Positions 48,166 to 59,085 of a DNA stretch of 64,000 bases are shown here, piece by piece. The stretch lies in NCBI GenBank assembly GCA_947683625.1, contig CANTUR010000070.1, positions 2,232,001-2,296,000 of the forward strand. Reading direction: 5' to 3'. The notes beneath the pieces are model-generated. The model had not been told where the DNA came from, searched no databases, and was given only the letters and a program-made list of their open reading frames with translations. Numbering within the stretch: position 1 is the stretch's first letter; every line of letters begins with the position of its first letter. The DNA comes from Mallotus nudiflorus. Its lineage: Eukaryota; Streptophyta; Magnoliopsida; Malpighiales; Euphorbiaceae. A program made the translations under genes and the position numbers.

Positions 48166-50860
48166 TGCAATATCCCGTGTTTTTAAAATATTTTTACACT
48201 GTACCGGGATATGCAGTGTTAATAATTTTTGAATATATATTACGATATTTTCATGAGTTAATGTGTATTTAAAACCTATTTTTATTATTGTGCATTATTT
48301 ACAGTACTTTACGTAAAATTTTCCCGGGACTTGCATTTTTGGGGAAATTTTCACGTAAATATTTTATTATTAATTATTTTAAATATATTTTCGGACTTGC
48401 ATGAACTCATACATATTTTTAAAATATTAAACACCGTGTATACATATAATTATTTATTTAATTGGGGTTTAGTATTACCCTAATATTTTATTAATTATTT
48501 AATAGTTTTATTGTTATTTAATTATTTTTATTTAGTATAAATTATTAAAATATTAAATTTTATGTGTGTGGTGTATATTTAATGTGTATAATATAATATT
48601 ATTTTATTATATAGTGTAAAGTATATATATATATACATATATACATTAAAAATCAAAAGGATTTGCCAAATTACCGTTTAGCCCCTCCCTCTCCTTCTTC
48701 TCTCCCGATCGTCTACCTTCACTGCACCTCCCGTTTCAGCACGCCGGACAGCCTTTCGCCGCCACCATCTGCCGCCAACCTCCTTCCCCTTCCTTCCTCT
48801 TCCCCTCCGACGTGACCAGGCCACCGGAAGCCCGTTGGATCGCCCGGAATCCGCCATGGCAGCAAGTTGAGCTTCTTGCCGTCGACGACGATTCCGGCCA
48901 CCATTTTCGACACCGCCGGTCTTCATCGACTCCTTGAGCTCCGGTGATTCCAATTCTAAACTCCTTTTGGCATGAAATCAAGTGGATTTTGAGGTTTGAG
49001 CTAAAACTCAATTCGGTCACATTAGGGTTTTTGATTTTTTTAAGATTTGAATTGATTGATTCATGAAAACTCCCTTCACAAATGTTGATCCTAGTAGCTT
49101 AATATACATGTATGAATTTTTTTGGAATTTTTGGAGATTGTTTGGATTTTTGGGTATTTTTGAATATTTAATATTATTTTCTAATTTTCGGAAATTAATT
49201 ATTTAAATTATGAAATTGGGGTTTATGGTTAAATCAGGTGTTGAAATGAATTATAGGAATTTATTTGGAATTTTTATGAATTTATAAGTATTTATTTTGA
49301 ATTATTGAAGTTTATGTAATTTTGGGAAAATTAGGTTAAATGTGTTTTTAATTGAATTTAATTGGTTAAATGAGTTTAATTATTAATATTATTGATAAAT
49401 ATGTTGAGAAAATTAATTTTGGATAATTTTATAATTTTTGAAGTAATTTTGGTATATTTATATATATAGGGGTATTTTGGTAATTTTACACAAAATTGTC
49501 TAAAAATGTAATTTAAGTGGTTTTAATAGTTATTTAAAGTATAAAAATGATTTCTACAAACTATTCGGTATTTTTAACTAATTAAAACTATTTTTCGTGA
49601 ATTATTTTCAATTATATATATAATATACGGTTTTACTAATAAAATGAGTTTTTATTGGTTTTTAATGTGTTAAAAGGTTAATTATGTAATTTCTACCTAT
49701 AAAATGTATTTTTAGGTTTTAAGGGTATTTTTGGTATTATCATAATTGTTCTGTGATTGTGGACCCCAGTCGATGGACTGTAGTTTGGAGTCCGACCGTG
49801 AGATTTTGATTGTGCTCTGTGTAGTTTTTCGAAGTGTGTTTCTTTGCAGGGTCGGCTCTACTCTTTTGAGTAGAGAGATGTCCATTTTACAGGGGAGGTT
49901 CTGCCGAATTTTTGGTAGAATTCTCGTAAAACGTGATATCCAGTCGAACCCTAATTTCTGATTCTGTGTTAAATACTCTAGATCGAATTCTAGGATTTCT
50001 GTTAGGTTTATTCTGATGTCTATTATTTATTGCTTGTTTAGTTGCACCGAGACCGAGGGCTAGTGGACCAGGCCCGTCAGACCTGTCTCGTGGAGCGCAC
50101 TAGGGTGAGTTACTATACTATATATATATATGCTTAGGATGCATGATTTAGAAATATATGTTTTATTTTGATTAAAATGCATAAATAATGTGATTTGTGT
50201 TTAAGTATATTTTTGGTTTATTTTTGGTATATAATAAATTGTATACATGTTTTGTTAATAAAATATATTTAAAATGTTTTTAAATATATTTCTAGTTTAA
50301 TTTATAATTTGATTGGATTTATTTGACGTATATATACTCGAAATATACCTGATTTACTTTTGATATATTTATAGTATATATATGGTTTATGTTGATATTT
50401 TATTGAACTTCATGCATCATTTATTTTTGTGAATGAATGTTTTACATTATTAATGATGAAGGATATTGATAGAACGTGCTACCTAGTGGGCAGCACTAGG
50501 ACCGAGTACATACCGGTACGCCTATAGTATTTAGGCTATAGTACTAACCATTTGTGGATATTGATTGAATATGATTATTGATATGTGTGAGATATGGTTT
50601 GGGTGTGATTGCTGGAGCTCGGTTGACCAAGTGTCTCGGGACCAATCACACTGGCAGTCAGACTGCTGGAGCTCGATTGACTTAGTGTCTCGGGGTCAGT
50701 CTACTGTCCAAATGGATTAAGTGGATATATTTGGACTAAGTGAGCCTGTATGGCTAGAGTGTTGTCTAACACTATTTCTGAGGTTGCGATATTCTAGGGT
50801 TCTATGTGATCCTTCATAAAAGATGATTTTCAATAAATTATATATAAAAATGATTTTATT
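48166..50860 (+). mobile_element. Middle solo LTR, left segment (chromovirus family)
   Basis: Starts TGCAATATCCCGTGTTTTT and is collinear with the intact element's LTR up to ATGATTTTATT at 50860, where the full-length copy inserted. It resumes at 62339-62891. The combined length is 3248 bp, the same as the intact 3' LTR. Target duplication CACAC lies at 48161-48165 and 62892-62896. It carries the GC-rich block 48680-48950 (long overlapping - strand open frames there are compositional) and the paired motif GGAGCTCGGTTGACC..GTGTCTCGGG near 50618. Confidence 0.92.
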
Positions 50861-53800
50861 TGTAATATTCCGTGTTTTTAAAATATTTTTACACTGTACC
50901 GGGATATACAGTGTTAATAATTTCTGTATTTTATATGATATTTTTACGAGTTAATATGTATTTAAAACCTATTTTAATTACTGTGTATTATTTTCAGTGT
51001 TTTACGTAAAATTTTCCCGGAACTTGCATTTTCGGGGAAATTTTCACGTAAACAATGTATTATTAATTATTTTAAATATATTTACGGACTTGCATGAACT
51101 CATACATATTTTTAAATTATTAAATAAAGCCTGTGTGTGTATATTTATTTAATTAGGGTTTATTATTACCCTAATATTTTATTAATTATTTATTTGTTTT
51201 ATTGTTATTTAATTATTTTTATTTAGTATAAATTATTAAAATATTAAATTTTTATGTGTGTGGTGTATATTTGATGTGTGTAATTTAATATTATTTTAAT
51301 ATATAGTATAAAGTATATATATATACATATATACATCAAAATTACAAAAGAATTAGAAAATTACACATTTGCCCCCGACTATCCCTTTCTTCCCCGATCG
51401 ATTCCCTTCTCCGTTCCCGGTCGCTGCAGTGCCGTTTCTTCACCGTGGGTGTGCCGTCCGGTGTGCCACCGTCTTCCCCAACCATTTCCGCCGCCTGAGG
51501 TAGCCGTTTCCGGCGTCTGGAGGTCGATTTTGGTCGGAGAAACCGAAAATCGATCCACCATCGATCACGTCGATTCCGGCCACCGTTTTCGACATCGCTG
51601 GTCTCTTTCTTCTCCTTGAGCTTCGGTGAGTGTGATTCTAGCTTTGGTTTGAGCTAAAATGGTCTAGAATTGCTTAGGTTTCGATTTTGTCAATTTCGGC
51701 CTATTAGGGTTTTTGATTTTTTTGAGCTTCGAATTGATTGATTCATGAAAACTTCCTTCACAAATGTTGTTCCTAGTAGCTCAATATACATGTATGAATT
51801 TTTGTAGAATTTTTGGAGATTTTTTGGATTTTTGGGTATTTTTGAATATTTTAATATTTTTTTCTAATTTTCGGAAATTAATTATTTAAATTATGAAATT
51901 GGAGTTTATGGTTAAATTAGGTGTTGAAATGAATTATAGGAATTTATTTGGAATTTTTATGAATTTCTAAGTATTTATTTTGAATTATTGAAGTTTATGT
52001 GATTTTGAGAAATTAGGGTTAAATGTGTTTTTATTTGAATTTAATTGGTTAATTGAGTTTAATTATTAATATTATTGATAAATATTTTGATAAAATTAAT
52101 TTTGGATAATTGTATGATTTTTGGTGAATTTTTGAAGTAATTTAAGTATATTTATATATATAGGGGTATTTTGGTAATTTTACCCTAAATTGTCTAAAAA
52201 TGTAATTTAATTGGTTTTATTAGTTATTTAAGGTATAAAATGATTTCTACAAAATATTTGGTATTTTTAACTAATTAAAACTATTTTTCGTGAATTATTT
52301 TCAATTATATATAATATACGATTTTTCTAATAAAATGAGTTTTAATCGGTTTTTACAGTGTTTCAAGGTTAATTATGTAATTTCTACCTATGAGATGTAT
52401 TTCTAGATTTTAAGGATATTTTTGGTATATCTGGAATATGTTCTGTATTTGTGGACCCCGGTCGGTGGACTGTAGTTTGGAGTCCGACCGTGGGATTTTG
52501 ATTGTGTTGAGCCTATTTTTCATAGTGTATTTCTTTATAGGGTCGGCTCTACTCTTTTGAGTAGAGAGATGTCCGTTTTACAGGGGAGGTTCTGCCGGAT
52601 TTTTGGTAGAATTCTCGTAAAATGTGATGTCCAGTCGAACCCTAATTTCCGATTCTGTGTTTAATACTCTAGATTGAATTCTAGGATTTCTGTTAGGGTT
52701 TATTCTGATGTCTATTATTTATTGCTTGTTTAGTTGCGCCGAGACCAAGGGCTAGTGGACCAGGCTCGTCAGACTTGTCTCGTGGAGCGAATTAGGCGAG
52801 TTACTATATTATATATGTATGCTTAAGATGCATGATTTAGAAATGCATGTTTTATGTTGATTAAATATGCATAAATAATTTGATTATTTCTTAAGTTTAC
52901 ATTAAGTATATTTTTGGTATATAATAAATTATATGCATGTTTTGTGAATAAAATATATTTAAAATGTTTTTAAATATATTTCCAACTTAAGTTATAATTT
53001 GATGGGATTCATTTGACGTATATATACTCGAAATATACCTGGTTTACTTTTGGTATATTTTCGGTATATATATATGGTTTATATTACTATTTCATTTAAA
53101 TTCATGCATCATTTATTGTGAATGAATGATTTATATTATTAATGAAGGATATCGATAGAACGTGCTACCTAGTGGGCAACACTAGGACCGAGTACGTACC
53201 GGTACGCCTATAGTATTTAGGCTATAATACTAACCATTTATGGATATTGATTGATTATGATTATTGATATGTGTGAGATGTGGTTTGGAGGTGTGATTGC
53301 TGGAGCTCGGTTGACCAAGTGTCTCGGGGCCAATCACACTGGCAGTCAGACTGCTGGAGCTCAGTTGACTTAGTGTCTCGGGGCCAGTCTACTGTCCAAA
53401 TGGATTAAGTGGATATATTTGGTATAAGTGAGCCTGCATGGCTAGAGTGTTGTTTAACACTATTTTTGAGGTTGCGTTATTTTAGGGTTCTATGTGATCC
53501 TTCATAAAAGATGATTTTCAGATAAAATATATAAAAATGATTTTATTGCATCTGTGTGTAATTGCCTGTATATATACATATTATATATATTATTGACTGT
53601 ATGCATTATCACTTAGTGTGTATGTATATATATTATAGTAATTCACTCAGTGAGGTCTGACTCCCCTCCGTTGACTATTTTTCAGGAGAGTCAACTTCTT
53701 CAGACCTCAGTAGCAGGTCGATACGCCGGATTTCTTCCGCCCCGGCTTCTTTATGTAAATTGTCTACTTGAGTTTTATTTATTTTATCTAGACACTGCAG

Positions 53801-54088
53801 TAGTTGTGAATTAAAGTATTGGATTTCATGTATTTTATTTTAAAGAGATGTATTATATTGAAACTGGATTTGTATTAAAAAGATTATATATCTATGGGAT
53901 AAGATTTGATTTAAATCCAGTTGATGTGGATAATATTATGATATTATGATTTTTATTTCCGCTGCATATTATACTGTTACTGTTATTATGGCATGATTTA
54001 TTTTATTTTTAGGCTTGCTACGGGTTCCGGATTCGAAAGAATTCCTGTTCCCTAGCGCCGGTTATGGCCCCTGTTTTGGGTCGTGACA
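50861..54088 (+). repeat. 5' LTR of the chromovirus (3228 bp)
   Basis: TGTAATATTCCG ... GGGTCGTGACA. The LTR is unusually long and compositionally bipartite. There is an AT-rich U3, a GC-rich block at 51370-51625, and a T-rich remainder ending in paired motifs (GGAGCTCGGTTGACC near 53300, GGAGCTCAGTTGACT near 53355) and TCACTCAGTGAGGTCTGACTC near 53644. Confidence 0.96.
51307..51313 (+). promoter_or_regulatory. TATA box of the chromovirus 5' LTR
   Basis: TATAAAG sits about 60 bp before the GC-rich block that begins near 51370. It is conserved in the 3' LTR at 59518-59524. A start site around 51335-51345 would follow normal spacing; this is inferred. Confidence 0.45.
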
Positions 54089-54284
54089 AAGTTGGTATCA
54101 GAGCGGAGTTCTGTGTCAGGGCTTAGTTATGTGAGTTGTGGCCCTAGTTTTAAAGTTGTGTTTTCTGTTGGACTACTGCAGTGTATTAGGTTCGAGTATG
54201 TCTTGATGAGTATTCCTTGCTGTAGTTTTTAGCGTTATTCCTCCGTTGTCTGTTTTGTCTGAATCTTTCCGTTTGTCTTTTCAG
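51626..54284 (+). other. Candidate leader intron from LTR to gag start
   Basis: A strong donor, TTCG/GTGAGT, closes the GC-rich block of the LTR at 51626. A strong acceptor, a pyrimidine tract then TTTTCAG at 54278-54284, lies one base before the gag ATG. The sequence between is T-rich like plant introns and includes the rest of the LTR and the PBS. The donor GTGAGT is also intact in the 3' LTR (about 59837) and in the outer - strand LTR (CTGGTGAGTA at 47741-47750). It is altered in the other two copies. This is inference from splice-site quality only. Confidence 0.4.
54093..54104 (+). other. Primer binding site, initiator tRNA-Met
   Basis: TGGTATCAGAGC, the standard plant iMet-tRNA PBS, begins four bases after the LTR end (AAGT spacer). 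Confidence 0.95.
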
Positions 54285-54285
54285 A

Positions 54286-55638
54286 ATGAGGAGGCGAGCG
54301 CGTGTCGCTCCACCGGTCGTTGAGGCCGAGGATGATGAGTCTTTTCAGGATGAGGTTTTATCTCCTGAGCAGCCAGTTAGACGTAGAGGTCGTGGCAGAG
54401 GTAGACCTCGAGGAGCGGCAGGTTGCCGTAGGCAGAGAGAGTTACAGGACGAGGAGCCTGTTGAGCCTGAGTTTGATGTTCCTGTTCCTCCAGTTGTTCA
54501 GCCTGTTCAGCCTGCCTATCAGCAGGGTATGTCTGACCCTGAGGCAGCTTTGTTCTATGCCCGAGTTGGCAGGATTGCGTTTGATGGTACTTCTGATCCT
54601 TTAGATTTTCTGCATGCGATTGAGACTAGGACTCGGACTGCTCATACCGAGTACCAGCGGATCATGATTGTTGAGTTGTCTGTTGAGGGACCAGCCTTAG
54701 ATTGGTTCATTCAGATGATCCAGCCTTATATGATGACGATGACGTGGGCTCAGTTTCGAGAGCGATTTATGAGGAGATTTTGTCCAGAGCCTCTTCGTTT
54801 GAGTTATCATCTCCGTTTGACTAGTATTTCTCGTGGAGATCGATCTGTAGAGGAGTATACCCGAGAGTTTCTTCGTCTGGGTAGATATGCTGAGGATCTG
54901 ATGCGAGATCAGTATTTTGTTGTTACTACATACGTTACTGGTTTGGGTTCAGCTTTTGCTGGTATGCCTACAGCAGGTCTTACTCTGGAGTCTGTGATTG
55001 AGCTAGCTAAGGAGATCGAGCTGAGATTAGTTAGGTAGGGAGCGATGCCTGATTATTACCAGTTGGGAGTTCAATCGAGTGGATCGCAGGCTACTCCATA
55101 TTCGAGTTTTCATGTTGGTTCGAGTAGTCAGCAGCGAGGTTCGACTCAGCAGAGTCAGAGATAGCAGCAGCGAGTGCATCAGAGCAGTAGACATGGCCAT
55201 GGAGGTCAGCGTAGATCGTTCAGATTTGGGTCAGGTGCTTCGAGCAGCAGCAGTGGTCGTAGTTCTGGATCAGCGGCCAGTGTTTGTCAGACTTGTGGTA
55301 AAGTCCATCAGGGACCATGTTATCTGACACCGCTGACATGCTTCAGATGTGGGCAGACAGGACATTTTGCCAGATCGTGTCCTTATTCCGATTATCAGCA
55401 GCAACAGATTCCGTGATTCCCACAGCAGTTGATTGTTAGTGCAACACCCATGCCATTTCAGTTACCACCAGCCCAGCATCAGAGTTCCACTCAGTTTGTT
55501 CCACAGCAGAATCATGGTAGAGGTACTAGAGGAGGTGCCAGAGGTGTTGGCCAGGCTTCTACCAGTTAGCAGGGAGGTTGAGGTCAGGCCAGAGTTTTTC
55601 ATCTTACTCAGCAGGATGCTCAGGCATCTAATGCAGTC
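54286..55638 (+). pseudogene. gag: gag of the chromovirus, interrupted by stops
   Basis: It starts MRRRARVAPPV. The capsid-like retrotrans_gag core runs about 54530-55020 (DPLDFLHAIETR, FRERFMRRFCPEPLR, SVEEYTREFLRLGRYA). The Ser/Gln-rich linker contains a CCHC knuckle, CFRCGQTGHFARSC, at 55339-55380, and a second, degenerate C-x2-C..H..C (CQTCGKVHQGPC) just upstream. The frame is continuous with pol. In-frame stops are TAG 55036, TAG 55162, TGA 55414, TAG 55567 and TGA 55579; no frameshift is present. Each stop is one C-to-T change from CAG or CGA. Gag would form the particle. As read, only the first 250 codons are translated from this ATG. Confidence 0.9.
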
Positions 55639-57639
55639 GTGGCAGGTATTGTTTCTGTTTGTTACCTGGATGCATGGGTTTTGTTTGATCCGGGTGCCAT
55701 GCATTCGTTTGTTTCTCCTGTTTTTGCTTCTAAATCTTGTTGGCAAGCTTCGAGGATGGCTTTTCCTTTGTCTGTTGCCACTCCTCTAAGTGATTCTTTG
55801 GACGCCGATATTGTTCTTTCTGGTTGTCCAGTTCTCGTGGGAGATAGAGAATTACCCGCTGATTTGATTTTGTTGGATGTGATGGAGTTCGATGTTATTT
55901 TGGGAATGAATTGGTTATCTCAGCACTATGTCGTGGTAGATTGCAGGAATAAGGAGGTGACTTTTAAAATTCCTGATGAAGAAGATTTTAAGTTTGTTGG
56001 TGATAGGAGTTCAGCACCTCAGAATCTTATTTCGGCTATTACAGCTAGGAAGTTGTTGAGGAAAGGTTATCAGGGGTTTTTGGCATTGGTCAGGGATACG
56101 TCAGTGGAGAAGTTGTCACTCACAGATGTTCCGGTTGCTTGTGAGTTTCCTGATGTTTTTCCCGAGGAGTTACCAGGTTTACCACCTCATAGAGAGATTA
56201 AGTTCTGTATAGATGTGGTTCCAAGTACTACTCCTATATTTATGCCACCCTATCGTATGGCTCCTGCAGAGTTGAGAGAGTTGAAGGAGCAATTGCAAGA
56301 GTTATTGGATAAAGGTTTTATCAGACCTAGTGTTTCTCCTTGGGGTGCACCAGTCCTGTTTGTGAAGAAGAAGGATGGTAGCCTGAGACTGTGCATTGAC
56401 TACAGAGAATTGAATAAGGTGACAGTGAAGAACAAGTATCCTCTCCCGAGGATAGATGATTTGTTTGATCAGTTACAGGGTGCACAGTTCTTTTCTAAGG
56501 TTGACTTGAGGTCGGGTTATCATCAGTTGCGGATTAGTGAGGTCGATGTTCCTAAGACAGCATTCCGCACTCGATATGGCCATTATGAGTTTCTGGTGAT
56601 GTCTTTTGGTTTGACTAATGCACCAGCAGCTTTTATGGACCTGATGAACAGAGTATTCAGACCGTATGTGGATCATTTTATGGTAGTCTTCATTGATGAT
56701 ATACTAATATATTCGAGGAGTATGGAAGAGCACGTATATCACTTGAGGATTGTACTACAGACACTGAGAGATCATCAGCTTTATGCTAAATTCTCGAAGT
56801 GTGATTTTTGGATGGAGAGTGTTTCTTTTCTTGGACACATAGTGTCTAAAGAAGGTATTCAGGTTGATCCACAGAAGGTTGAGGCAGTATCTGAGTGGCC
56901 TAGACCTACTTCTGTTACGGAGATTCGGAGTTTTCTGGGTTTAGCCGGGTATTATAGGCGGTTTGTGCAGGATTTTTCCAGGATAGCAGCCCCTATGACT
57001 CGCTTGACTCAGAATAACGTTAGATTCGAGTGGTCAGAAGCTTGTGAGAATAGTTTTCAGTTATTGAAGGAGAAGTTGACCACAGCGCCAGTATTAGCTT
57101 TGCCTAATAGTGTGGATAAGTTCATAGTTTACTGTGATGCCTCTAGAATTGGTCTTGGTTGTGTGTTGATGCAGAATGGAAGGGTGATAGCCTATGCTTC
57201 GAGGCAGTTGAAGAAGCATGAGCAGAACTATCCTACACATGACCTTGAGATGGCTGCAGTGATCTTTGCTTTGAAGATTTGGAGACATTATTTGTACGGG
57301 GTGACTTGTGAGATATTTACTGATCACAAGAGCCTTAAGTACATTTTCCAGCAGCAAGATTTGAATTTGAGGCAGAGACGATGGTTGGAATTATTGAAGG
57401 ATTATGATTGCGAGATTCTTTACCATCCGGGTAAAGCTAATGTTGTAGCAGATGCCTTGAGTAGGAAGTCCTCAGGTAGTCTTGCTCACATCGGTGTTGA
57501 GAGGAGACCATTGATCCAGGAATTGCATCTGATGGTGGATCAAGGTCTGATGATGAAGATTAGTAGATCAGGTGGACTGCTAGCTCAGTTTAGAGAACGA
57601 TCTGTACTAAGGGATAGGATTAAAGCAGCTCAGAGCTGA
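55639..57639 (+). pseudogene. pol: pol, first part: protease, reverse transcriptase, RNase H
   Basis: Same frame as gag. The protease site reads LFDPGAMHSFVSP (Asp codon 55687): the usual D-S/T-G has Pro in the second position, which should impair catalysis. The downstream ILGMNWLSQH is normal. RT extends about 56210-56960 with SPWGAPVLFVKKKDGSLR, KVDLRSGYHQLRI, the FIDD catalytic box (56689-56700) and VSFLGHIVSKEGIQVDP. RNase H follows, with YCDASRIGLGCVLMQ (Asp 57136), ASRQLKKHEQNYPTHDLE and FTDHKSLKYIF. The first open segment ends at TGA 57637 (probably from CGA), and reading resumes in the same frame. Confidence 0.93.
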
Positions 57640-59037
57640 GATCCTATTCTGGAAGAGCTTGCAGAGAATGTTCGAGCAGGGAAGTTCACTGATTTCACAC
57701 TCGATGATGATGGTGTGTTGTGGATCAGTGGTAGATTGTGTGTTCCTGATGTGGATGACTTGAGAGAGGAGATTTTAGAGGAAGCACATTCTACAGCCTA
57801 CAGCGTTCATCCAGGTGTTACTAAGATGTACCATAGTATCAGAGATCTATACTGGTGGGATGGATTGAAGAAGGATGTCGTTGATTATGTTGCTAAGTGC
57901 TTGATGTGTCAGCAAGTGAAAGCCGAACATCAGAAGCCTTCTGGGAAGCTTCAGCCTCTTCCTATTCCCGAGTGGAAGTGGGAAAGGATAGCTATGGATT
58001 TTGTGGTCGGTTTACCTCGTTCGAAGGATGGATACGATTCCATCTGGGTGATTGTAGACAGGTTGACGAAGTCTGCACATTTCTTGCCTGTGAAAGCCAC
58101 ATATTCAGTTGCTAGATTGGCGAAGTTGTATGTGAAGCATATTGTGTGCCTTCATAGAGTACCTGTGTCCATTGTGTCAGATAGAGGTTCAGTGTTTACT
58201 TCTCATTTTTGGCAGAAGTTGCAGGAAGTGATGGGCACTAGGTTGGATTTCAGTACTGCTTTTCATCCTCAGACAGATGGTCAGTCTGAGAGGATGATCC
58301 AGACACTGGAAGATATGTTGAGGATGTGTGTCTTGGATTTGGGAGGTAGCTGGGATGATCATTTGTCGCTTGTTGAGTTTGCATATAATAACAGCTACCA
58401 TAGCAGTATTGGCATGGCACCATACGAGGCGTTGTATAGAAGGAAGTGTAGATCCCCTTTGAGTTGGGATGAGATTGGTGAGAGAGCTTTGACTGGACCA
58501 GAGATGGTTCAGGATGCTGCAGAGAAAGTCGCCGTGATCAAGCGCAGATTAGAGACCGCAGTTAGCAAACAGAAGAGTTATGCGGATCCTAGGCGCAGAG
58601 ATGTGGAGTTTCAGGTTGGAGATTTTATTTTTCTGAAAGTATCTCTGATGAAGGGTGTGATGAGATTTGGCAGGAAGGGTAAGTTAGCACCAAGATACAT
58701 TGGACCGTTTGAGATTCTGGAGAGAGTTGGCACTGTTGCATATCGGTTGGATTTGCCTCCGAGTATGTCACAGGTGCATCCAGTATTTCATATCTCGATG
58801 TTGAGGAAGTATATCTCAGACCCTTCACACGTGTTGCAACCTGACAGTGTAGAAGTGAGTGAAGATTTGACGTTTGTGGAAGAACCTGTGGCGATCGTTG
58901 ATTTTCAAGTTCGACAGTTGAGATCGAAGCAGATTCTGATGGTCAAGGTTCTGTGGCGTAGCGACAGAGTTGAAGAGCATACGTGGGAGACTGAAGCTGA
59001 GATGCGAGCTTCTTACCTGTATCTCTTTCCTTCTTGA
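57640..59037 (+). pseudogene. pol: pol, second part: integrase and chromodomain
   Basis: This continues the frame of the upstream pol without frameshift to TGA 59035-59037. The zinc-binding HHCC is at 57780-57920 (EAHSTAYSVHPG ... CLMCQQ). The catalytic triad is D at 57997 (AMDFVVGLPRS), D at 58180 (VSDRGSVF) and E at 58288 (TDGQSERMIQT), D-35-E spacing. GPY/F-like GPFEILERVGTVAYRL and HISMLRKY follow. The C-terminus, about 58879-59030, is a chromodomain of the Tekay/Del type (VDFQVRQLRSKQI.MVKVLWR....EHTWE). Chromodomains guide integration to heterochromatin, which suits the nested context. All catalytic residues are intact. Confidence 0.93.
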
Positions 59038-59071
59038 TCTTTTCTTTTTAGAATTCGGGGACGAATTCTTG

Positions 59072-59084
59072 TAAGGGGGGAAGA
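59072..59084 (+). other. Polypurine tract of the chromovirus
   Basis: TAAGGGGGGAAGA ends one base before the 3' LTR start (59086). It would prime plus-strand DNA synthesis. Confidence 0.9.
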
Positions 59085-59085
59085 C

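Noticed and set aside
48678..49020. Three overlapping Arg/Gly-rich open frames on -
   Set aside because: They lie in the GC-rich block of a solo LTR; composition keeps all frames open. The same block gives similar frames at 28612-29000, 51379-51561 and 59564-59830.
55433..55789. 118-codon open frame within gag-pol
   Set aside because: Out of frame with the continuous gag-pol reading; shadow of the real coding frame.
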